From assembly GCF_040869045.1 (NCBI RefSeq), contig NC_090319.1, positions 69,288,779 through 69,352,778 of the forward strand: 64,000 nt of DNA, in the 5' to 3' direction. This DNA is from Eurosta solidaginis (lineage: Eukaryota; Arthropoda; Insecta; Diptera; Tephritidae). The position numbers were made by a program, and so were the translations under genes. How positions within the stretch are numbered: position 1 is the first letter of the stretch; each line of letters opens with the position of its first letter. The notes below the pieces were generated by a model, which worked only from the letters and a program-made list of their open reading frames with translations, did not search any database and had not been told where the DNA came from. Of the stretch, positions 57,006 through 64,000 are shown one piece after another.

Positions 57006-58440
57006 TTTTTCCTTTTCTTACATTTTCTCGGTGTCTTAACTTATCTGAAATCAATCCCAAAATTCCCTCCGTTTCGTACGATTTTTCTAAATATCTCGTA
57101 CCTTGCGCCTCCTAGCGAATCTTTTTGTATCTTGTCATCGGCTGCTATCGACCTTTGAATGAAGTTTGAAATTTCAAGTATCTAGCTCATCGAGAAGTTA
57201 CTTAAGAGCTGGTTTCAAATTTCCAATTTTTATCTGATTTTTTCGATCCGTGCGCCACCTAACGTAATTTTGTTCTCCTTTAGTTCCTTTGTCATGGTGT
57301 ACCCTGTCTCTGAGGTTTCATGTTTGTAGCCCAATGAGAAGTTACTTTAAAAAATTGATCTCAAAACACCAAATTTCCAAATTCTTATCTAAATATTTCG
57401 ATCCATGCGCCACCTAACGGATTTTTTTCTCCTTTTCTTAAATTTTCTCGGCGTCTTATCCTATCAGTGAAGTTTTACACAGGGATGCACCTTAACGTTA
57501 AGCTAATCGTTTATCAAAAAATTTCCACCGTTTCCGTTGAAACACTTCGAAATATTATCGATAAAGAAATTATCAAGATAAATTGTATCTCGTTTTTAAC
57601 CGAAACGAAAAGCTTTCGTTAACGTTAAAAACGTTAACGAAAACGTGATACTTTATGTTTGAATTATGCTGGCAATGCTATAGCCATGGTGAAGCCGTAA
57701 GGTGGCAACAACGAGCGCACATACACACACAAACTCTATGTAATTTGTTTGTGTAATTCGTTGGTGGTAATGTCAAAAATACTCTGAGAAATGTTCGTAC
57801 TGTCAAAATTCATGAGAAAAGTTGCAATCAGCTTGGATAATGCTTTCACCTTTAATGACTCCGCCATCAATCAGCTTTGCCAGCATAGTTTGAAATTAAT
57901 AATCAACATAAACGATTTGATTTCGTTTTTATATGGCAGAAAACGAAACGAAATCATTTCGTTAATTTGACGATCTTAACGTTAATAAACGAAACGAAAT
58001 GACTTCGTTTCGTTTATTAACGTTGATTATCGTAACGAAATGATATCGTTTCGTTGGTTAAGCATGCCTGGTTTTACAGTTGTAGCTCAATGAGAACTTA
58101 CATAAAAATCAATACCAAAATTCCCTCCGTTTCGTACGAATTTTCTAAATATGTCGTACCGTGCGCCCCCTAGCGAATCTTTTTGTATCGTGTCATCGGC
58201 TGTCATCGACCTCTAAATTAAGTTTGAAACTTAAGTCTCCAGCTCATCGAAAAGTTACTTAAAAGCTTGTTTGAAAATTTTGAAACTCTTATGTAATTAT
58301 TTCGATCCGTGCGCCACCTAACGAATTTTTTCCCCTTTTGTTGCATTGTCACGGTGTTGTAACCTATGTGTAAAGTTTCACGTTTGTAGCTCAATGAGAA
58401 GTTACTTAAAAAATAAAGATTTGTATGAAAAGCTGACAAA
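57005..58440. repeat. ~150-bp tandem satellite, five visible units, split by a MITE
   Basis: GCGCC anchors (TGCGCCNCCTANCGAAT) lie at 57105, 57252, 57407 and, after removing the 599-bp insertion, at equivalent spacing 58163 and 58311: periods 147, 155, 157, 148. Each unit also has CTCANNGAGAAGTTACTTAA. Two unit types occur: CTAGCGAATCTTTTTGTATC (units 1 and 4) and CACCTAACG (2, 3, 5), suggesting a higher-order pattern. Confidence 0.8.
57480..58070 (-). mobile_element. Family D copy 2: 591-bp hAT-type MITE, inverted
   Basis: CAGGGATGC at 57480 and GCATGCCTG ending 58070 are its termini. GTTTTACA flanks both sides exactly (57472-57479, 58071-58078). It is nearly the same as copy 1 over the whole length, including the palindrome on AACGTTAATAAACGAAACGA, so the family has been active fairly recently. 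Confidence 0.9.
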
Positions 58441-59134
58441 CATTCAACCGACCTAATATAAAGGAAGTAAAAAGCTTAACTGTTCGGCAGAGTAAAAAGA
58501 GGCGGCAGAAATGTGAGAATGGTGAAGCGGTAACCACAGCAATAACGAAATAGCAGCATTCAAACCGCAAAACAACAACAGCAACAACAAAATGTGAAAT
58601 TCAGTATGGTAAAAAAAGGTCCAAAAAAGAAAAACCAGAATAGCATATATGGGCACTTTTTGGCTTGAGCCACCAGATCAGAGCAATCAACACACAACCT
58701 AGCACTCGTTACCGTATAAAATAAGCGTCAACTGATATTTTATCATGTAACTAATCCGGCTTCCGCCTTACGCAGTAAGAAACCCTTTTTTTTGAAGCTG
58801 CAACCACAACAACAAAAGCTGTGTTAGCAGATCAGCAGATAGCTATGGAATTCTTATGGTAAACTGTTGGTGCGTTCTTTGTAAACTTTGCCGAAATATA
58901 ATCTTCAAACTGGAAATATATTTTGAGACTTAGCGCGTATTTTTTACCAGCAAAGGTATTTTTAAAAATATTCTGCTTGGGACTATCTAATCAGCAATGG
59001 TTGGTTTAGAAGTTGAGGAGTTTGACTAAATTTATTCCCAATATATTCTCAATTAACTGCGCGTCAAAATTGTCTGTACAGAGTTCGGTGAAACCTCCAC
59101 TCAAAGAGTGTAGAGACGTGCCAAAGGGAGGGTT
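58441..59134. other. No recognisable gene
   Basis: TATAAAGGAAGT near 58457 echoes, inverted, the outer arm of hairpin 2. CAACAACAGCAACAACAA at 58573. Otherwise nothing. Confidence 0.3.
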
Positions 59135-59440
59135 CTGTTGTTGTTACAATAGCGAAGAGATTCCTGGAGAGTTTTGTGGAGTGCTATCTATGTTGATAAT
59201 CCTCAACCTTAGATCCGGTATTCACTTTTACTTAAAGGTACTAGAACTACAACTTAGGGATATGAACACGTTGGCCCCACCATGTCATCGCTCTCCCTCG
59301 TTCCGTATAGAACTTTTGGTCGCCAAGGCTTCGCCTCCTAGTTATGTGAAGTAAGAGGATTCGGAGGAGGTGAGATTGCCAATTGGGTTGTGGAAAGCTT
59401 TGAATAAATATTCCGCCGTTATATTTGATGAGCCCAACTC
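59135..59440 (-). repeat. RepA copy 6
   Basis: The minus strand ends in GTAACAACAACAG, preceded by a decayed stem-loop. CCAATTGGCAATCTCACC and ACCGGATCTAAGGTTGAGG-type blocks are in the family order. Confidence 0.6.
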
Positions 59441-59504
59441 TTGAATTGAATTGTTTTTTTTTTAGTTGTGTAACAAAGCATCAGCAATAACTTTTTAAGA
59501 ATAA

Positions 59505-59710
59505 CTAGTTCCAACTGGACACCGGAAGGGAACTCAAGTCATCCTCGCCTTTTCCTTTCAAATATGAGGGTATCCGCTTTTTTATGCTGAGACCGAAGTC
59601 GGGTTTCGATAGAAATATCTTCTAAGCAGGACCACTTTTGTCCATTGGTATAACATGACCAAGCCAGCGAAATCCTTGGACTTTTATTTGCTGCATTCTA
59701 TGTAAAGCTC
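59505..59710 (-). pseudogene. RTE C-terminal fragment
   Basis: Minus-strand codons ALHRMQQIKVQGFRWLGHVI, PMDKSGPA, a stop, then KIFLSKPDFG match the RTE signature QRLRWLGHVxRMD...A...KVF. No other part of the element is visible. Confidence 0.5.
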
Positions 59711-59734
59711 GAAGTAAACCCTGCACTTTTTCGG

Positions 59735-60045
59735 GCCCGCCTCCATTTTTAGAATCGGGAAGCTTTTTCGATCCGGTCGCTTATTTAAAACCCGGCCTTT
59801 TTATAGCCGGGTAACTTTTCAGAAACGGGTCCTTATTCGAATCTGGGTAATTTTTTAAAACCAACTACTTCTTCAGCGCCCAAAATAGGGTTTCGATAGA
59901 AACTGGTAAATTTCGGATCCGTGTACTTTTTTAAAACCGAATACTTTTTCAGAACCGGGAGTTTTTCGGATACGGGCCGCTTTATACAGCAAGGAGGTGC
60001 TTTTTAGGAACCGGGTACTTTTTCTGAGCTGAGCATTTTTTTAAC
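59735..60045. repeat. Degenerate ~19-bp tandem repeat (ACCGGGTACTTTTTC)
   Basis: Variants such as GAATCGGGAAGCTTTTTC, AACCGGGTACTTTTTC and AACCGGGAGTTTTTCGG recur about 14 times at 18-21 bp. GGGTTTCGATAGAAA is shared by this array (59888) and the RTE fragment to its left (59599). Confidence 0.65.
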
Positions 60046-61752
60046 AGTAGCATATTATGGCAAGGTGCAGGTGATAGCAGCTCTGCTGACCTCATGGATT
60101 CATTAAGGTACATTTATCATTGTTTCGTGCTTTGTAGTTGTGATTTTTTTTTCGAATTTCCATTTTTCGCCCAAGTCCGGAAGAGTTAGCTAAAATTTAG
60201 GTAAAGTTTTTCCGTAAATACGTCTTTGCAACGCTGCCAGCACTGTTAAGTAATGTTTTTGTTAACCTAAAAGCACTTTTTCACTGCATGGAGGTGGTTT
60301 TATATCTCACCCAGCTGATTTTAAGATTGTGAATAATGAGACATTCCAGTCAATGGCCTCAGAGTGCCTTCCATCTATAATGACATTTCTGGTTAAGTTG
60401 TCGATTAGGAAACAGCCTTTTTCAACTTCTAAAGCATGTACGATAGCGCCATACCATTGGTAACTGTTGTATTGGATGTTTTGAATTTAGAGGCTTTGGC
60501 CCCATGCGCACCTTGCCGGTAAGGTAGTCCAGCAGCATATTGATGTATTGGTGGAGGTGCTATATAAGGCCTGCAACTTTTAATCACGTTTCCAGTGCTG
60601 TAGAGCTTACCCTCAAGCTACAGCTGCGTCACTTTCATCTTTGACCATGGACTTCACACGGGTTGCCTACTGCACAAGTGGCGTTCACTTTGTGCGAAGT
60701 ACCTAAACGCACGTGTGCGAAAGGGTTGAGATTGATCAAAGGTACTCGATTGCAACTTCTGGTCTCTACTACTTTACATTTATTCACAGCTACATACACC
60801 CTATAAATTTCATAAATATTGGTATTCGAGTTGCACTTTATGTCGACCAAGCTCTAGAGCACACAAATGACTACATATGTAAATCAAAAGTTGGCAGCTG
60901 GTAATTCGATACCCTTGATTTCAAGAAATTTGATTTAGTCATTTGTTACTCTCTTTTGTTATTTTTGCGTCTCCACTTTTAGTAATTTTTTTGACTTTTG
61001 AAACTCCGTCTTTGGCTGCATTAAATGTGCACAGAATGCGAATTCCGCTGCCAAAAAAGCTGAATCTTTAAAAATTATACTTGATGAGCAATCATCTCAC
61101 CTGTTGATACTATCAAACAAATATATAATTAGTTGAAGGGTGTGTTGTTTGCAAAAGCTCAAAGTTTTGCAAGAAAACATCTTTAAATACCAGGTTTTGA
61201 TTTTTGCATTTTTATACTTTAGAATTTTCTACAGTTCAAAAATCCTTTAATTTATTAAATATTTCTCATACAATTCTTAGTAACTCAAGCTATTCAAGAA
61301 CCTATCGACGTCCATAAAGAGTCCATATCACATTCGATAGGTGCATTGAAGACAAAGACGATGAAATACAATTACCTATGTTTCCCTCTCTGCTAAGCTC
61401 CCTAGATTTTGCAAGAGCGACCTATCACTTTCTTGGGATAATATTTGTTTCGTTATTCTCGCTTTAGCTTGAGATAGAGTGGAAAGCTCTGAAGAAAAAC
61501 GTCTCAAACTTTTTTACATGAAAAAATGCTATCAAAACATGGATGATACAAAGATCGTGCTGACAGCTGATACAAAGTTTTATGATCAAAGTCACATTAT
61601 CAAACTCGCTCCTGAACTATAACACACAATCAAAATATCGAGAGAGCGAACTGAACAGTCATGTTGGTCAAGAGAATTAACGCTCGCATGCAAACGGCAA
61701 CCCCGGCAAGGTATAACCTTAGACCGTATCTTGAGAAAGCAAGAACATATTA
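60046..61752. other. No recognisable gene
   Basis: Short frames only. 60640-60900 has a 71-codon minus frame without known domain. AT-rich beyond 60900. Confidence 0.3.
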
Positions 61753-62176
61753 GGAGAACTTGCTTTTTCTTGCAAGATGCACGAATTGCACGGATTGTTT
61801 ATATCCTATGACAAAATGTGCAAGACTAACAGAGCATCCCATTCTGAAGTTATAGCATGCAACAGTACGAAGCGTCCAAAAATTGGCACATATTAAAAAT
61901 ATGTACCATAAAAAGTACGACAAAAAAATATAAAAACATTTGCTCAATCTTTTCGTGAGCGAAATGAGAGGATTAAGAGGAATAACGTTGAAGCAGGGTT
62001 GAACTTCATTTCCCACCATTCGTTGTACGAAAATATACATAGGTTTGAGCATTCTATAAATTGCACGGATTGCATATAATTTTGTGCGTGCATTTTGTTG
62101 TTGTGACTTTACAATTAGTGCAATCCATGCATTTCGTGCGATCTTTGCACCGTTTGCAAGATAAAGCAAATCTCCC
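61753..62176. mobile_element. 424-bp inverted-repeat element (MITE)
   Basis: The left end GGAGAACTTGCTTTTTCTTG and inverse right end GGGAGATTTGCTTTATCTTG match with few changes. Both continue into GCACGAA and CACGGATTG/CATGGATTG segments. TATTA lies on both sides (61748-61752, 62177-62181). A 139-codon minus frame spans it but is composed of the repeats themselves. Confidence 0.6.
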
Positions 62177-62224
62177 TATTAACTAAAAAGAGACAAATAC
62201 ACGTTTTGCATTTTTCATTCTGTT

Positions 62225-62710
62225 TTGAAAATGTGACGTCACAATCATAGAGCCGAATCTCAACACAATAAAGAGGAATACAACGAAACTGCTACATCAA
62301 TAATTCAGATAAGTTAGGGAATATATTAGCGGCGTTTCATCAAGGAAGCAGCTCTAAGGGTGCGTCTTTCTTTTTTTAAGATCTTATAATCAAATACTTT
62401 GAAGCCTGCAGAATATGTAGCGCATTCATTCATGCTCTGCACACACGCTGTAACCAATGTTACCTTGTCACCGTATCTAGAAAAAGTAAGATCAGAAGAA
62501 AAATGTACCTTTTGAGCGAATCAAAACCACTATTGCATATTGCAATTCGTGACGTCACAATCAGAGAGCCGAATCGCAATACAGTGAAGAGAAAAGCAAC
62601 GGGGATGATCTCTTGCAGATTCAGATATGTGTTTCAAGGATGGATGTTCAAACATATATCAGGGGAGTTTCGGCGAAAAAGAACTCCTAAGGGTGGTGCG
62701 TATTTTTTGT
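62225..62710. repeat. Diverged direct duplication, period about 316 bp
   Basis: TGACGTCACAATCA at 62234 and at 62550 is followed in both by GAGCCGAATC, CAATA and GAAGAG-like words, and about 110 bp on by AACTCCTAAGGGTG or its variant CAGCTCTAAGGGTG. The two units differ by many substitutions. TGACGTCA is a palindromic CRE-type site. Confidence 0.65.
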
Positions 62711-63389
62711 TTGAAAGGCTAAGACCAGAGTTTCTTTTTATGAAAAGCTTACTTTTAGGCCATTCATTTCATATATGATGATGTAAAATTGTTGAACATG
62801 GCGTTCAGTGTCCGAGATTACAAAAACTGAGCACACTATGAAGCTTAGGGTTAAGGTATATATGATGGGACCTTGACAAGGCTATTGTCCGTCAATTTAA
62901 CCATAATTCTGTCAAATCGCAGACAACTAACACTCGCACTATACAACTTGAACAGCGCAAATACTATTTGAATAAAAAGCACTTATTTTAAAGATTTTTT
63001 TGTATCCATATATGAACATTAGACAGATTAACAAAACAACTTATACTTCGGCAGACTAAAATGAATTGGGCCACAAAACTGAACACTAAAAATGTTGAAA
63101 AGAAAGTTTCAAAAAAATGTTTTAAATATTCAAAACTCGAGATTTGGATTTTTTCAAAACTCTTTTACCTATAGCACAAATACGAAAACAGCAGTGTAAA
63201 TTTATATCAAATTCCGTCATTTAAACTTTATGGCAATTATGTTATTTGAAGAAAAAACTTCATTTAGTTTTCTAACTGAAACTATGCACATCCATCTCAA
63301 AAATATTTTCGACAAAATTTAAAAAATGTAGAAAATACTTATATTTAAGAATTCATGAGCTTAACACCGGCTTATAATAATTGAATTTC
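62711..63389. other. No recognisable feature
   Basis: AT-rich DNA, no open frame of note. Confidence 0.3.
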
Positions 63390-63450
63390 AATGGTTAAAG
63401 GCTACTGCAGTTTCACCATGTGATTCACGGTTCGAATCCCGGTGAAACCT
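63390..63450 (+). other. tRNA-like A/B box pair
   Basis: TGGTTAAAGGCTA resembles a Ser/Leu tRNA A box and GGTTCGAATCCC (from 63429) is a perfect B box about 35 bp further. The acceptor and anticodon arms do not form, so it is a decayed tRNA or SINE head, not a functional tRNA. Confidence 0.4.
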
Positions 63451-63813
63451 TTGATAACATTACAAAATTGCCTGATGATGATTACGTTGACGGTTTTCGA
63501 AATGGGTCCATCGCAATATGCCAGTAAATGTTTCTTTCTTTTCAGTTTCTTTTAGAAAACATAATACTGTTTTCACACAGACGGCTTATTGAATAATAAA
63601 GGCAGTTTTCTACATTAAGACGCTTATTGAGCTCAATCTTCCCTACAAAATTCGAATCTATTATTATTTCATTAGTAGCTAATCGAATGCCTAATGAAGT
63701 CAAAAGCACAATGCAACTCTGTTGGCAGCGTTCCGCTTCCGTTTCCGCTTCTTAGTTTTTGGTGTGCTCAGTGCTTAAAAATGTCATTTGTCAAAGCAAA
63801 TGTCATTGTCTGC

Positions 63814-63997
63814 ATGGCGGAACGATACAAGGTGGCCGCATCGAACAGCTGATTATAACCTTTTTTATTTGATTTGATACATCAACTACCGGCGCAGTAC
63901 GATTTTGACATTTGTCCATCGAATTTACAAGTACATGGAATTTTTTTTGTTTGTAGGTATGTCACCATGCTCCCACCTTGTATCGTTCCGCCATGAT
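63814..63997. repeat. 23-bp perfect inverted repeat at the window edge
   Basis: CATGGCGGAACGATACAAGG with TGG (63814-63836) and its exact inverse (63974-63996) enclose about 137 bp. A short MITE is likely. The right flank ATTGT also occurs just left of the element (63806-63810, three bases away), but the duplication is not clean. Confidence 0.65.
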
Positions 63998-64000
63998 TGT

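Noticed and set aside
63390..63450. Functional tRNA gene
   Set aside because: A and B boxes fit, but the acceptor, D and anticodon stems cannot be formed.
63471..63515. Second hammerhead-like string (CCTGATGATG ... CGAAATGGG)
   Set aside because: No stable stem II between the CTGATGA and GAAA parts.

Overview
This window looks like a transposon-saturated intergenic or intronic stretch of a higher-dipteran nuclear genome, most likely a true fruit fly (Tephritidae). That assignment is an inference. It rests on AT-rich DNA, the absence of any dense gene set, a start-codon context fitting fly genes (CAAAATG), and repeat families that resemble those I associate with tephritids. No database search could be run.

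Only one convincing host coding piece is visible. It is the first coding segment of a secreted Gln/His-rich protein on the minus strand at the extreme left edge (1-280), running off the window. Almost everything else recognisable is mobile-element debris.

Layout. 0.9-1.2 kb: a small TIR element. 1.9-5.6 kb: decayed RNase H-encoding non-LTR retrotransposons and a (CAA)-tailed repeat (here 'RepA', six copies). 6.4-10 kb: a Helentron-like repeat ('family B'), a tRNA-derived SINE and a reverse-transcriptase pseudogene. 10.5-15 kb: two more non-LTR remnants, a SINE, a CGATAAC-rich foldback-like repeat ('family E') and a 416-bp foldback MITE. 15.7-22 kb: two long family B copies, one holding a hAT-type element that itself holds a foldback and a solo LTR. 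22-26.4 kb: an unfamiliar transposon-like protein pseudogene split by a hAT MITE ('family D'), then a Ty3/Gypsy element whose pol centre is deleted. 27-33 kb: more E and RepA copies and a non-LTR copy. 33-37.3 kb: no recognisable gene. 37.3-44.8 kb: non-LTR, family B and RTE remnants. 46-51.6 kb: a second Helentron-like family ('C'), a 2-kb hAT element inside a 123-bp minisatellite, an ORF1/ORF2 deletion derivative and a long hairpin. 52-56 kb: hAT transposase remains, a solo LTR and a Penelope-like element with a possible hammerhead motif. 56.6-58.4 kb: a second long hairpin sharing its loop sequence with the first, a 150-bp satellite and a second family D MITE. 59-64 kb: RTE debris, a 19-bp degenerate array and two further inverted-repeat elements.

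The genes do not form a pathway. The useful biology is in the insertion order. Several exact target-site duplications (TCGTA, TATA, TAGACTTC, TATG, CTACGATT, ATTGAGAC, GTTTTACA, TATTA) give a relative chronology. Three patterns could represent undescribed families: the paired hairpins with a common loop, the B and C repeats with matching 3' ends, and the family E CGATAAC elements.
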